A stretch of DNA of 64,000 bases from G963665185 sp049723905 (GCF_049723905.1 NZ_JBJKFD010000001.1:2790001-2854000), one strand, 5' to 3'; shown: positions 15,367 through 24,913, counted from the first letter of the stretch. Numbers and translations: made by a program. The notes: generated from the letters alone by a model not told the origin.

Positions 15367-16884
15367 CTAGCTTACCGCGGTGACCATGGCATCTACCAGA
15401 CCCGCCATGGTGTATTCCTCGGGTGCGATGTCCGCCTCAAAGCCGTAGCCTTCCAGGGTGCTGGAGGTCACGGGGCCGATGCAGGCGAGCATGATGGCAT
15501 CGCGGTATTTGCGGAACACTTCGGGTTTGATGAGTTCGAAAAAGTTCTCCACCGTGCTGGAGCTGGTGAAGGTGACGAACTGGATTTCGTCATTTTCCAG
15601 GGCCTGGAGAATTTCCTGGGGATCGTTCTCTGCCAGTCCTGTTTCGTAGACGGGCAGGATGGTCACCTCGGCACCGGCCTCGCGCAGTTTTTCGGGCAGG
15701 ACTTCGCGTGCCACCTTGGCGCGGGGGATGAGCACCTTTGCGCCTTTGATGCCGAGCTTGAGCAGGCCGTCCACCACGCTTTCGGCCACGTATTTCTCGG
15801 GCACGAAGTCGGGACGGATGCCGCGTTCGGCCAGGGCTTCGGCTGTTGCCGGACCGATGGCCGCGACCTTTTTGCCGCCCAGGGCACGGGCGTCCAGGTC
15901 CATGGCTTCCAGGGTAGCCCAAAAGTGTTTGACGCCGTTGACCGAGGTAAAGACGAGCCAGTCGTAGCTGCCGAGCTTTTCGATTTCCTTGCTGATATGG
16001 CTGTCATCCTCGTAGGGGAGGATGGAAATGGTCGGGAACTCGTAGCAGCAGGCTCCGAGCTCACCCAGCTGGGAGAGCAGCCCGCTGGCCTGTTCCCTGG
16101 CACGGGTAACGACCACGCCGTTGCCCAGCAGAGGGCGCAGTTCGAACCATTCCAGTTCTTCCTTGAGGCGGCAGACCTCGCCCACCACGATGAGCGACGG
16201 TGCCTTGTACCCGAGGGCGACGGCCTCTTCGGCCACGCTGTCCAGGGTGGAGACAAAGGAGCGCTGATGGCAGGTTGTGCCCCAATGCACCAAAGCCACG
16301 GGCATGTCGGGTTTCATGCCGTGCTTCATGAGATTTTCCGCGATCATGGGCAGGTTCTTGACGCCCATGAAAAAGACCAGGGTGCTGGTTCCCTTGGCCA
16401 GGGCGTCCCAGTTGTGGGCGCTTTTGGCCTTGGTGGGGTCCTCGTGCCCGGTAATGAAGGAGACGCTGGAGGCGTAATCGCGATGGGTCAGGGGAATGCC
16501 CGCATAGGCAGGACCGGCCACGGCGCTGGTTACGCCGGGAACGACTTCAAAGGATATGCCCGCTTCGAGCAATTCCTGGGCTTCTTCCGCGCCCCGCCCG
16601 AAGACGTAGGGATCGCCGCCTTTGAGCCGGACGATGACGGCGTCTTCGTCTTCCATGGCCCGCTGCACGAGAAGGTCGTTGATTTCATTCTGGGGAAGCG
16701 TGTGGTCGCCTCCCTTTTTCCCCACGTAGATGATTTCACAGCAGGGCTTGGCCAGCTTGAGAAATTCCTTGTTGGCCAGATAGTCGTACACCAGAATATC
16801 TGCCCGTTCGATGAGTTCCCTGCCCTTGACGGTGATCAGACCGGGATCGCCCGGCCCCGCGCCCACAAGATATACCATGCTCAT
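15367..16884 (-). CDS. cobA-hemD: fused uroporphyrinogen-III C-methyltransferase / uroporphyrinogen-III synthase
   Basis: A 505-residue bifunctional enzyme of siroheme, cobamide and heme-d1-type tetrapyrrole synthesis. Residues 1-245 are a SAM-dependent methyltransferase (VYLVGAGPGDPGLITVKG at the start, LKGGDPYVFGRG near 88), which makes precorrin-2. Residues 255-505 are a HemD domain (GNGVVVTRAREQASGLLSQL, VFTSVNGVKHFW, FTSSSTVENFFEL), which closes the ring. The fusion is common in Desulfovibrio, which needs much siroheme for dissimilatory sulfite reductase. ATG codons occur at 16884 and 16878; the first is taken. It is divergent from mreB across 296 bases, in which nothing else is recognised. 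Confidence 0.94.
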   Translation of the reverse strand: MSMVYLVGAGPGDPGLITVKGRELIERADILVYDYLANKEFLKLAKPCCEIIYVGKKGGDHTLPQNEINDLLVQRAMEDEDAVIVRLKGGDPYVFGRGAEEAQELLEAGISFEVVPGVTSAVAGPAYAGIPLTHRDYASSVSFITGHEDPTKAKSAHNWDALAKGTSTLVFFMGVKNLPMIAENLMKHGMKPDMPVALVHWGTTCHQRSFVSTLDSVAEEAVALGYKAPSLIVVGEVCRLKEELEWFELRPLLGNGVVVTRAREQASGLLSQLGELGACCYEFPTISILPYEDDSHISKEIEKLGSYDWLVFTSVNGVKHFWATLEAMDLDARALGGKKVAAIGPATAEALAERGIRPDFVPEKYVAESVVDGLLKLGIKGAKVLIPRAKVAREVLPEKLREAGAEVTILPVYETGLAENDPQEILQALENDEIQFVTFTSSSTVENFFELIKPEVFRKYRDAIMLACIGPVTSSTLEGYGFEADIAPEEYTMAGLVDAMVTAVS

Positions 16885-17180
16885 GTTTTCTGCCTGTGTT
16901 TTCTGTCGTGAAGAATGATGTCCGCACCCTGTTGTGCTGCAATTCGCGGCAACTCGCTAGCAAGTACGGGGTTCAAGAATTTTTTGCAACTTGCAAGCAT
17001 CCCATCCCTGTTCCCGCGCCAAACGGAGGCTAACCGTTCATTAAGCCATGGTGCAATAAGAACGGCGGCTATTGCCTGCACACCTGGAGTTTGATAACTA
17101 CATTCCGAGTATGTGCAATGCGAGCAATGCCGGGGATTTCCGACTCAGTGCCCCCGGCCACAGACCATAGCGGGAAAAAC

Positions 17181-18221
17181 ATGGCAAAACTTTTCGACAG
17201 TATTTTGGGGTATTTCTCCACCGACCTCGCCATAGACCTGGGAACGGCAAACACCCTCGTCTACGTAAAGGGCAAGGGTATCATGCTGCGCGAGCCTTCG
17301 GTGGTTGCTGTAAAAAAAGACGGCCGTGGCGGCAACAAGGTCCTGGCCGTGGGCACGGATGCAAAACGCATGTTGGGCCGTACGCCGGGCAACATCGTGG
17401 CCATCCGTCCTATGAAGGACGGCGTTATCGCCGATTTTGAAATTACCGAAGCCATGCTTCGCCACTTTATCCATAAGGTACACAATTCCCGCAGGCTGGT
17501 CCGGCCGCGCATCATCGTATGTGTTCCCACCGGCATCACGCAGGTGGAAAAACGTGCCGTGCGCGAATCGTCCGAAAGTGCGGGCGCACGCGAAGTATAC
17601 CTTATAGAAGAACCCATGGCTGCGGCCATCGGGGCCAACCTGCCCATTACAGAACCCACCTCCAACATGGTCGTGGACATCGGCGGCGGCACCACGGAAA
17701 TTGCGGTCATCTCCCTTTCCGGCATCGTCTATTCCAAGTCGGTCCGCGTAGGCGGCGACAAGATGGACGAAGCAATCATGCAGTACGTCAAGCGCAAGTA
17801 CAACATGCTCATTGGTGAATCCACGTCAGAACAGATCAAGATCGAGATCGGTTCGGCCTATCCCATGGAAGAGATCATGGAGCTTGACGTCAAGGGACGC
17901 GACCTGGTTTCCGGCATCCCGCAAAACATCACCATTACAAGCGAAGAAGTCCGCAAGGCCATTGCCGAACAGGTGGATTCCATTGTGCAGGGCTGCCGTA
18001 TCGCCCTGGAACAGACTCCGCCCGAACTGGCCGCAGACATCGTGGACCGGGGCATTGTCCTGACCGGCGGCGGCGCGTCCCTCAAGGGGCTCGACCAGCT
18101 GCTGCGCGAAGAGACCCATCTGCCCATCACGGTTGTGGATGATCCGCTCTCCGCCGTTGTGCTGGGTTCCGGAAAGGCTCTGGACAACATCGAAATCTAC
18201 AAGGAAGTCACTATCGACTAG
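17181..18221 (+). CDS. mreB: rod-shape-determining actin homologue MreB
   Basis: A 346-residue MreB, a cytosolic ATP-dependent actin-like polymer that lies under the inner membrane and guides the elongasome. LFDSILGYFSTDLAIDLGTA contains the first phosphate-binding loop, VVDIGGGTTEIAVISLSG the second, and LTGGGASLKGLDQLL the adenosine motif. The N-terminal MAKLFDSILGYF is the likely membrane-binding helix. ATG 17181 is chosen because the longer frame adds 30 unrelated residues; GCGGGA lies close upstream. First gene of a shape operon running to the bactofilin gene. Confidence 0.97.
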   Translation: MAKLFDSILGYFSTDLAIDLGTANTLVYVKGKGIMLREPSVVAVKKDGRGGNKVLAVGTDAKRMLGRTPGNIVAIRPMKDGVIADFEITEAMLRHFIHKVHNSRRLVRPRIIVCVPTGITQVEKRAVRESSESAGAREVYLIEEPMAAAIGANLPITEPTSNMVVDIGGGTTEIAVISLSGIVYSKSVRVGGDKMDEAIMQYVKRKYNMLIGESTSEQIKIEIGSAYPMEEIMELDVKGRDLVSGIPQNITITSEEVRKAIAEQVDSIVQGCRIALEQTPPELAADIVDRGIVLTGGGASLKGLDQLLREETHLPITVVDDPLSAVVLGSGKALDNIEIYKEVTID

Positions 18222-18358
18222 TTCGTGGTCAATGGCCGCGTTCCTGCCGGATGTGACACGTGGATGCATAACGACATCGGCCGGAGCGATGCAGCGGGTC
18301 GCCTTGCTCCGGCCTGTGCGTTGCAGCGCCGGAGAACTTTTTTGGGAGGCAGGGCTGC

Positions 18359-19318
18359 ATGGGCGGCAGATTCGGAATAAAACGTTGCATTTTTCTGCTG
18401 CTCGCGCTCTTGCTGCTGTATTTGAGCCTGTATACCTGGAACCTTCGTACCGGGTACCTTGATGCATTGGCGACCAATACGGGCATGGAAGTGGCCGGAC
18501 TGGTGCTCAAACCCGGCAAATGGGTGGGCCGCCAGATTACGGACTTCTGGGACAGGTATGTCTACTTTGTGGGCCTTCGGCAGCAGAACGACGAGCTGAG
18601 CAGCCGTCTGGCCCGGTTGCACCTTGAAAATGCAGAACTGAGGGAACAGGCGCGCAAAGCCGGGCTTTTGGAACGGCTGCTTGAATTCTCCCCGCCTTCG
18701 GGCTGGGAACGCCAGGGTACCCGCGTGGTCGTCCACAGAATGGGCCCGCTGGGAGCTTTGGAAACCCTGCTGGTGGACAAGGGACTCACCTCCGGCATCA
18801 AGGCCGACACTCCGGCCATCACCCCGGACGGTGTGGTGGGCAGAGTGCTCAAAACCGGCGCCACCTGCAGCACCATTCTGCTGCTTACCGACCCCAACAG
18901 CCGCATAGCCGTGCGCGGACAAAAAAACCGCACCACGGGCGTTCTCGTAGGCCAGGGCGACATGCTGGATGCCGACGACCTGCTCAGCGAACTCTACGTG
19001 CCCCTGAACGCCCCGCTGGAAGAAGGCGAAATTCTCGTTACTTCCGGCCTGGACGGAATTTTCCCGCCCGGTCTGCCCGTTGCCCGCATACAGCGCATCG
19101 AACGCAGCGACATCTCCCTGTTCCAGACCGTGCTGGCAACACCCATCGCCCAGGTTCGCGAGGTTGAAGACCTGCTGCTGCTCACCCGTATTCCGGGCGT
19201 TGATCCCAACCTCGCCGTTACCGTGTTGGACAACTCGACGGGCAATGCGACGGGTAATGCGACTGGCAAGGTGAAGGGCAACTCCACCGGAACTCTCCCC
19301 AAGGGAGCACGACGGTGA
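18359..19318 (+). CDS. mreC: rod-shape-determining protein MreC
   Basis: A 319-residue bitopic protein: membrane segment at about residues 9-28, periplasmic coiled coil (about 65-105, ELSSRLARLHLENAELREQ), then the double beta-barrel MreC core (VVVHRMGPLGALETLLVDKG; GVVGRVLKTGATCSTILLL; SGLDGIFPPGLPVARI). GGGAGG precedes the ATG. It links MreB with PBP2. The C-terminus carries a short run of N-A-T-G/N-S-T-G repeats of unknown role. Its stop overlaps the GTG of mreD. A 137-base gap separates it from mreB. Confidence 0.95.
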   Translation: MGGRFGIKRCIFLLLALLLLYLSLYTWNLRTGYLDALATNTGMEVAGLVLKPGKWVGRQITDFWDRYVYFVGLRQQNDELSSRLARLHLENAELREQARKAGLLERLLEFSPPSGWERQGTRVVVHRMGPLGALETLLVDKGLTSGIKADTPAITPDGVVGRVLKTGATCSTILLLTDPNSRIAVRGQKNRTTGVLVGQGDMLDADDLLSELYVPLNAPLEEGEILVTSGLDGIFPPGLPVARIQRIERSDISLFQTVLATPIAQVREVEDLLLLTRIPGVDPNLAVTVLDNSTGNATGNATGKVKGNSTGTLPKGARR

Positions 19319-19788
19319 GATCGGTTTTTTTCTGGGCCGTAGCCACGATCAGCGCCATATGGGGCCAAACCTTTCTGCCCGGCGTCGATCTGCTCGCCCC
19401 CCTGTTTCTGGTCAGCCTCCAGGAGGAAAAAGCTGCGGTCAATTTCTGGCTGTGTCTCATCTGGGTTCTCATTCAGGAAGGCACCGGCAGCCTGGCCTTT
19501 GGTTCGGGACTTCTCTTCTATGCGGCGCTGGCCCTGCTTTTCTGGGTAGGCCGCTGGATGTTCGAGGCCAAAAATTTTCTCTTCGTCTGCATCCTGGCCG
19601 TGCTTTCCGGCCTGCTGCACGGCGGGGTCACCTGGGTCATGGCCACTCTTGAAGATGTGACCATTGCCCCGCAATGGCTGCTCACCACCAGCCTGCGTCA
19701 AATTCTCTGCTTCATCCTGGTCTGGCTTTTGGTTGCCCGGCTGTACGCGTCACGAGTCAAAGCCCATGCGAATACATTATCAAACTGA
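19315..19788 (+). CDS. mreD: rod-shape-determining protein MreD
   Basis: A 157-residue, very hydrophobic protein with five to six membrane segments. It begins with GTG overlapping the mreC stop (GTGA), with AAGGGAG upstream. Sequence in MreD is poorly conserved, so the call rests on topology, length and its place between mreC and mrdA. It overlaps the start of mrdA by 23 bases, so the three genes are translationally coupled. Confidence 0.9.
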   Translation: MRSVFFWAVATISAIWGQTFLPGVDLLAPLFLVSLQEEKAAVNFWLCLIWVLIQEGTGSLAFGSGLLFYAALALLFWVGRWMFEAKNFLFVCILAVLSGLLHGGVTWVMATLEDVTIAPQWLLTTSLRQILCFILVWLLVARLYASRVKAHANTLSN

Positions 19789-21649
19789 CGGTCAATACGC
19801 CCCCCGGCATGGGCTGATTCTTCTGCAGGCGCTCATCATCGGCCTGTTCTGCGTGTTTGCCCTGCGCCTGTGGTATCTGCAGATACACAAAGGCGCCTAC
19901 TATGCGGAAAAGGCCCGGGACAACCGCCTGCGCCAGGAATCCATGTTTGCGCCCCGCGGCCTGGTGCGCGACCGGGAAGGACAGATTGTTGCCGTGAACG
20001 AACCGGCCTACGGTCTGGCCGTCATCCGCGAGGACGTCCAGGACATGGACGCCACGCTCCAACACATCAGCAAACTGACCGACATCCCCTTTGCCGACCT
20101 GGAAAAGAAGTTCAAGAAGGACCGGAAACGGGTCAAGCCCTTTGAACCGCAGGTTCTGGTCAACAACATTCCCTTTGAGCTGGTCTCGCGCATTGAAGCC
20201 AACTCCTTTCACTGGCCCGGCCTGGACATTGTTGTACGGCCCAAGCGCTTCTATCCCCAAGGCGCCCTGCTCGCCCATATTCTCGGCTATGTGGCGGAAG
20301 CCAGTGAACAGGAAATGGAAGCCGACCCAACTCTTGCCCTGGGCGACACCGTGGGCAAGCGCGGGCTGGAATTCACCCTGGAAAACCGCTTGCGCGGCAA
20401 GAAAGGACTCCGCCAGCTGGAAGTCGACGCCTCGGGCCGCACCCTGACCAACCTTGTGGTCAAGGACCCGCGTGCCGGAGAGCACATCAATCTTTCCATC
20501 GATCTCGGCCTGCAAAAAGTGGCCACAGAGGCTCTGCAGAAATACGGGCACGAAGGCTCGGTGGTGGTTCTGGAACCGTTCACCGGCCAGATTCTGGCCA
20601 TGGTCTCCGAACCGAGTTTCGACAACAACGCCTTTGTTACCGGCCTTACTCCCGACCAATGGGGCAAACTGCGCGACGACAAGCGCCACGTGCTGCTGAA
20701 CCGCGCCTATCAGAGTGCCTATCCGCCCGGTTCGGTCTTCAAGCTGGTCATGGCCTGCGCCGGATTGCACGAGGACATGATAGACATCAACAAAACCGTG
20801 TTCTGCGGCGGGCAGATGCGCCTGGGCAACCGCGTGTTCCGCTGCTGGAAAAAATGGGGACACGGCAAGGTGGACCTGCGGCGCGGCCTTGTGGAATCGT
20901 GCGACGTCTATTTTTACGACCTTGGCAACCGCATGGGCGTGGACCGCATTGCCCCGTTTGCCAAACAATGCGGCCTGGGCAATGCTACGGGCATTGATCT
21001 GCCGCACGAAAAGTCCGGCCTCATTCCCAGCCGAGAATGGAAACGCAAGGCACGGGGTGAACGCTGGCAAGGCGGCGAAAACCTCAACCTGGCCATCGGC
21101 CAGGGGTATACCCTGGTCACGCCCCTGCAGGTGGCGCGCTTCATCGGCGCCATGGTCAACGGCGGCACCATCCGCAAGCCGCTGCTGGTCTCCACGGACC
21201 GGCCGGTGGAGGTCAGCCGCATGGACCTGAGCGAATCCAATCTGGCCCTGATTCTGGAAACCATGAAGGAGACCGTGGATTCGCCGCACGGCACCTGCCG
21301 CAGACTGCGCACCCCGAACGCGGCCATTGGCGGCAAAACCGGCACGGCCCAGGTGGTTCGGCTGAAGGACGAAGCCCGGGGTGCAAAGACCGAGGAAATC
21401 AAATACAAATTTCGAGACCATTCCTGGCTGGCGAGCTGGGGGGTACAGGATGGTCGGGCCGTGGTCATCGTCACCATGGTCGAGCACGGGGGGCACGGCA
21501 GCGAGTCGTCCATTCCCATAGCCAAAACCCTGTACGATTATCTTTTCGAAAATCCGAAGGGATTTCCGATCGACAACTGGCCGTACCGCATAAAAGACTC
21601 TGCATTGTGGAAGCAGGTGCTGGCCTATAAATACGTAAACAAGGAATAG
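19766..21649 (+). CDS. mrdA: penicillin-binding protein 2 (elongasome transpeptidase)
   Basis: A 627-residue class B PBP that cross-links lateral-wall peptidoglycan together with RodA. Membrane anchor at about residues 16-35, dimerisation/pedestal domain to about 240, then the transpeptidase domain. Active-site motifs are present: Ser323 and Lys326 in PPGSVFKL, Ser378-Cys-Asp380 in VESCDVYFYDLG, and KTG at 524-526 in GGKTGTAQ. A D in the SxN box is normal for PBP2. ATG 19766 is chosen over an upstream frame start because it immediately precedes the membrane helix. A beta-lactam (mecillinam) target in related bacteria. Confidence 0.96.
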   Translation: MRIHYQTDGQYAPRHGLILLQALIIGLFCVFALRLWYLQIHKGAYYAEKARDNRLRQESMFAPRGLVRDREGQIVAVNEPAYGLAVIREDVQDMDATLQHISKLTDIPFADLEKKFKKDRKRVKPFEPQVLVNNIPFELVSRIEANSFHWPGLDIVVRPKRFYPQGALLAHILGYVAEASEQEMEADPTLALGDTVGKRGLEFTLENRLRGKKGLRQLEVDASGRTLTNLVVKDPRAGEHINLSIDLGLQKVATEALQKYGHEGSVVVLEPFTGQILAMVSEPSFDNNAFVTGLTPDQWGKLRDDKRHVLLNRAYQSAYPPGSVFKLVMACAGLHEDMIDINKTVFCGGQMRLGNRVFRCWKKWGHGKVDLRRGLVESCDVYFYDLGNRMGVDRIAPFAKQCGLGNATGIDLPHEKSGLIPSREWKRKARGERWQGGENLNLAIGQGYTLVTPLQVARFIGAMVNGGTIRKPLLVSTDRPVEVSRMDLSESNLALILETMKETVDSPHGTCRRLRTPNAAIGGKTGTAQVVRLKDEARGAKTEEIKYKFRDHSWLASWGVQDGRAVVIVTMVEHGGHGSESSIPIAKTLYDYLFENPKGFPIDNWPYRIKDSALWKQVLAYKYVNKE

Positions 21650-21652
21650 AGA

Positions 21653-22768
21653 ATGTCGCCCGTCGACCGCCGCCTGTTTTTGCATATCAATTGGAGCCTG
21701 CTGGGGCTCACCTTTCTGCTTTTCTTCCTGGGCGTGCTCAACCTGTACTCGGCCAGCGGCTTCCGCATGGAAGAAGGCATGGCCATATATCCGTATTATC
21801 AAAAGGAACTGATCTGGGGGCTTATAGGCTTCGTGGGCATGGTCATGATCATGCTCTTCGACTACCGCCACCTGAAAACAGTGGCCTGGCCCCTGTTCAT
21901 ACTCACCGTGGTGCTGCTTCTGTACGTGCTCTTTATGGGGAAGATCGCGGGCGGTGCGCAGCGCTGGATATCCCTGGGCTTTTTCAACCTCCAGCCGAGC
22001 GAGGTCGCCAAGATCAGCGTTTTGCTGATCGGCGCCCGCATTCTGGCGCGCGACGACGACAAACTCGACTGGGGCGGACTCTTCTACGTCTGCGGCATCG
22101 GACTGGTTCTGGCCGTGCTCATCGTACTTCAGCCCGATTTGGGTTCCGGACTGAACGTGCTGATGATCATGGGCGGCATCATTCTGTACCGCGGCATCGG
22201 GACGCACATTCTCAAGACCGTGGCCGTGATCATTCCCTGCATCCTGCCCCTGGGCTGGTTCATGCTCCACGACTATCAGAAACAGCGCATCCTGACCTTT
22301 CTGAACCCGGAACGCGACCCGCTGGGCGCGGGCTACCACATCATCCAATCGCAGATCGCCATCGGCTCGGGCCAGCTTACAGGCAAGGGTTTCCTGGGAG
22401 GCACCCAGAGCCAGTTGCGTTTTCTGCCGGAAAAACATACCGACTTTGCTGTGGCCGTATTCGGTGAGGAGTGGGGCTTTATCGGACTGATCATCCTGCT
22501 GGGGATTTTCTGTGCGTTCCTGTACCAGATCGTGCTCTGCTCCCGCGACGCAAAAGACCGCTTTGGCGCGTTCCTGGCGGCCGGAGTGTTCTTTTATTTC
22601 TTCTGGCAAATCCTCATCAACATGGGTATGGTCCTCGGTCTCATGCCTGTTGTGGGAATTCCGCTCCCCTTTGTGAGTTATGGCGGGAGCGCCATGGTAG
22701 TAAACTTCTGTCTTGTCGGGCTGGCAATGAACGTGTCCATGCGACGTTTCGTGTTCAAAAAGGGCTAG
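21653..22768 (+). CDS. rodA: SEDS peptidoglycan glycosyltransferase RodA
   Basis: A 371-residue SEDS-family inner-membrane protein with about ten membrane segments. It polymerises lipid II in the elongasome with PBP2. VLQPDLGSGLNVLMIMGGII contains the SEDS DLGS motif. GSGQLTGKGFLGGTQSQLRF with LPEKHTDFAVAVFGEEWGF is the most conserved RodA/FtsW region. MPVVGIPLPFVSYGGSAM is the family's C-terminal signature. The start lies 3 bases after the mrdA stop with AGGAATAGAG as ribosome site. Confidence 0.97.
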   Translation: MSPVDRRLFLHINWSLLGLTFLLFFLGVLNLYSASGFRMEEGMAIYPYYQKELIWGLIGFVGMVMIMLFDYRHLKTVAWPLFILTVVLLLYVLFMGKIAGGAQRWISLGFFNLQPSEVAKISVLLIGARILARDDDKLDWGGLFYVCGIGLVLAVLIVLQPDLGSGLNVLMIMGGIILYRGIGTHILKTVAVIIPCILPLGWFMLHDYQKQRILTFLNPERDPLGAGYHIIQSQIAIGSGQLTGKGFLGGTQSQLRFLPEKHTDFAVAVFGEEWGFIGLIILLGIFCAFLYQIVLCSRDAKDRFGAFLAAGVFFYFFWQILINMGMVLGLMPVVGIPLPFVSYGGSAMVVNFCLVGLAMNVSMRRFVFKKG

Positions 22769-22791
22769 CCCGCCGCATTTGGGGAAACACA

Positions 22792-23169
22792 ATGGCAAAA
22801 GACGAAATCAATGCCTTTCTCGGTGCCGGCACCAGTTATCAGGGAAAACTCAACTTCCAGGGGTCCGTACGTATCGACGGCACCTTTCAGGGAGAAGTCA
22901 CCAGCGAAGGCACGCTGGTCATCGGCCGCGAAGCCGAAGTAGAAGGTCAGATAGACGTGGGTCAGCTGGTTCTTTCCGGCCGGATCAACGGTCAGATAAC
23001 TGCCAAGGAAAGAGTCGTTCTTCACAAGACGGCAAATATTCTTGGCAGCCTCCAAACTCCCATCCTCGTGGTTGAAGAAGGCGCCATTATCGAAGGCAAA
23101 ATCACCATGGGGTCGCAGCCTGTTGAAGCTGAAAACAGCAGCGCATGGGGAAACGACACGCAAATTTAA
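22792..23169 (+). CDS. bactofilin family protein
   Basis: A 125-residue protein dominated by a bactofilin beta-helix (residues about 10-105: GKLNFQGSVRIDGTFQGEV, GTLVIGREAEVEGQIDVGQL, SGRINGQITAKERVVL). Bactofilins are nucleotide-free cytoskeletal polymers that scaffold cell-wall enzymes at the membrane. ATG 22792 has GGGGA upstream and is 24 bases after rodA, so it closes the shape operon. This position suggests a role in wall growth. Short charged tails flank the helix, as usual. Confidence 0.92.
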   Translation: MAKDEINAFLGAGTSYQGKLNFQGSVRIDGTFQGEVTSEGTLVIGREAEVEGQIDVGQLVLSGRINGQITAKERVVLHKTANILGSLQTPILVVEEGAIIEGKITMGSQPVEAENSSAWGNDTQI

Positions 23170-23206
23170 CATACGCCTCCCAGAGCGCGTGAAATTAGGC
23201 ACAAAT

Positions 23207-23247
23207 AGACGCCCTGCAGCCTTTGAGACCGCAGGGCGTCTATGTTT
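23207..23247 (+). terminator. terminator-like hairpin after the shape operon
   Basis: AGACGCCCTGC (23207-23217) pairs perfectly with GCAGGGCGTCT (23231-23241). The tail ATGTTT is only modestly T-rich, so termination may be partial. Confidence 0.6.
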
Positions 23248-23260
23248 ACGGAAAAAGCCT

Positions 23261-23289
23261 TTGACACGTTCGTGTAAATCAGCTAAACG
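23261..23289 (+). promoter_or_regulatory. possible sigma-70 promoter of the atp operon
   Basis: TTGACA at 23261-23266 with TAAACG 17 bases downstream. ACACG and CGTGT form a short inverted repeat within the spacer. It sits between the shape-operon hairpin and the first atp gene, where a promoter is needed. Confidence 0.4.
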
Positions 23290-23345
23290 CGCACTATCTC
23301 TCTTGAACAATTTTTCACATACTTAACTCTAAAGTGAGGGCGGGC

Positions 23346-23768
23346 ATGATTGATCTCGACGTCACTTTGTTGATTCAGCTCGTGAACTTTCTGATTATTT
23401 GGATGGTTCTCGATCTGCTTCTGCTGAAGCCCATTCGGGGCATAATCAAAAAGCGGACCAACCATATGGACCAACAGATGAATGCCATCGAAGGGTTCAC
23501 AAAGGACGCGTCCGACAAGCTGGAAGGCTATGAAAAGTCTCTGGCTGCCGCCCGAACTGAAGGTTCCGCAGAACGCGACAAGCTGAAAGACGAAGGTAGT
23601 GTTGAAGAAGGCAAGTTGCTGGCTGCCGCTTCCCAGGAAGCCGCTGGCAAGGTCGCCGCTGCCAAGGGTGAAATCGGTTCCCAGGCCGATGCCGCCAAGA
23701 AGGCGCTCAAAGACGGCGTGTCTAAAATGGCGGAACGAGCTGCGGACCGAATCCTCAGCCAAGCCTAA
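23346..23768 (+). CDS. atpF': F1Fo ATP synthase subunit b' (peripheral stalk)
   Basis: A 140-residue protein with an N-terminal membrane helix (IDLDVTLLIQLVNFLIIWMV, about residues 2-24) and a long charged coiled coil, the layout of subunit b. Together with the next gene it supplies the heterodimeric b'b stator stalk found in Desulfovibrio. ATG 23346 is used; a GTG 12 bases earlier is in frame but has no better ribosome site. First gene of an operon ordered b', b, delta, alpha, gamma, beta, epsilon. Subunits a and c are not here and must be encoded elsewhere. Confidence 0.9.
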   Translation: MIDLDVTLLIQLVNFLIIWMVLDLLLLKPIRGIIKKRTNHMDQQMNAIEGFTKDASDKLEGYEKSLAAARTEGSAERDKLKDEGSVEEGKLLAAASQEAAGKVAAAKGEIGSQADAAKKALKDGVSKMAERAADRILSQA

Positions 23769-23791
23769 CTACAGTTGAGGAGGGAAAAACC

Positions 23792-24361
23792 TTGAAGCGC
23801 ATGCACATTGTAGCTGGTGCGGCATTGCTGGTGCTGCTTATGGCCGGTGCTGCCATTGCCTCCGAGGGTGGAGGAGAGCACGGTCTTCCCTGGGGTAACT
23901 TTATTGCCCGTACGATTAACTTCGTATTGTTTCTCGGCATAATCTGGTATGCCGCGGGCAAGAAGATCAAAGAGCTGTTCACCGGCCGTCAGGACAAGAT
24001 CCGCAACGAGCTGGCAGACCTGGACAGCCGCCGCAAGGAAGCCGAAGGCAAACTTTCCGAGGTGGAGCAGAACATCGCCAACCTGAATAAGGAACGCGAA
24101 GCCATCCTTGAGCAGAGCCGCGAGCAGGGCGAACGACTCAAGGCTGCCATCATCAAGGAAGCCGAAGCCAAGGCAGTACAGATCAAGGCACAGGCCGAGA
24201 CCGCCATCCAGACCGAAAGGAAGGTCGCTCTGGAAGGCATCCGCGAGGAGATCGCGGACATGATCGTCGAGGCCACCGAAGAGATTTTGCGCAAGAAACT
24301 GAAGGCCGCTGAGCAACAGAAGCTTGTCGACAAATACATCAAAAGGGTGGTGCTCAATTGA
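23792..24361 (+). CDS. atpF: F1Fo ATP synthase subunit b
   Basis: A 189-residue subunit b. A hydrophobic N-terminal stretch that looks like a signal sequence (MHIVAGAALLVLLMAGAAIA) is followed by the true membrane helix (NFIARTINFVLFLGIIWYAA, about 36-55) and a coiled coil to the C-terminus. TTG 23792 is favoured over the ATG 9 bases later because GAGGAGGG is correctly spaced only for TTG. The extra N-terminal hydrophobic segment is common in deltaproteobacterial b subunits. It overlaps atpH by 4 bases. Confidence 0.92.
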   Translation: MKRMHIVAGAALLVLLMAGAAIASEGGGEHGLPWGNFIARTINFVLFLGIIWYAAGKKIKELFTGRQDKIRNELADLDSRRKEAEGKLSEVEQNIANLNKEREAILEQSREQGERLKAAIIKEAEAKAVQIKAQAETAIQTERKVALEGIREEIADMIVEATEEILRKKLKAAEQQKLVDKYIKRVVLN

Positions 24362-24909
24362 GTGGTAACATCGTCGCCAGGCGGTATGCCAGGGCCCTCT
24401 TCGGGCTTGGAGTCAAAAAAGGCGATTCGCAGATAGAAAGCTTTGGCAAGGACCTTGCGGCCCTGTCCGAAGTTTTTGCCGCATCTCCTGAAGTCTCCGC
24501 GGTGTTCCGCAATCCCATCTTTTCGGCAGAGGACAAGAAGGCCGTCGTGGGTAAAATTATGGACAAGCTCGAAATCCAGGGCGCGGTCCGTAACTTTTGT
24601 CTGCTGCTGGCAGACAAAGGACGGCTGGACGAACTCCCCGGCATCAGCTCCGTTTACGCCGAGCTTCTCGACGAAGCGCAGGGTGTGAAGCGGGGCGTTT
24701 TTGTTTCTGCGGTCAAAATCGCCGGCAAGAAGCAAGGGGAGATCATCCAACAACTTGAGGACCAATTGAAAGCCAAGCTCGTGCTGGACTTCGAGGTCGA
24801 TCCCGACATCCTGGGTGGGGTTGTACTCAAGGTCGGCGACCAAGTGCTGGATGCCAGCCTGAAAGCGCAGCTTTCCATTCTGAAAGAAACCATAAGAAGG
24901 GGTGAGTAG
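24358..24909 (+). CDS. atpH: F1Fo ATP synthase subunit delta
   Basis: A 183-residue delta subunit (OSCP) that clamps the b'b stalk to the top of F1. The N-terminal NIVARRYARALFGLGVKKGD and C-terminal DFEVDPDILGGVVLKVGDQV are the family's landmark blocks. The start appears to be TTG overlapping the atpF stop (TTGA), which implies coupling; no other start fits before the conserved RRYARALF. Confidence 0.94.
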   Translation: MSGNIVARRYARALFGLGVKKGDSQIESFGKDLAALSEVFAASPEVSAVFRNPIFSAEDKKAVVGKIMDKLEIQGAVRNFCLLLADKGRLDELPGISSVYAELLDEAQGVKRGVFVSAVKIAGKKQGEIIQQLEDQLKAKLVLDFEVDPDILGGVVLKVGDQVLDASLKAQLSILKETIRRGE

Positions 24910-24913
24910 GGCC

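Noticed and set aside
19757..22798. A 1013-codon open frame on the minus strand
   Set aside because: It lies exactly antisense to mreD, mrdA and rodA, has His/Gln/Val-rich composition typical of antisense reading in GC-rich genes, and has no ribosome site or domain.
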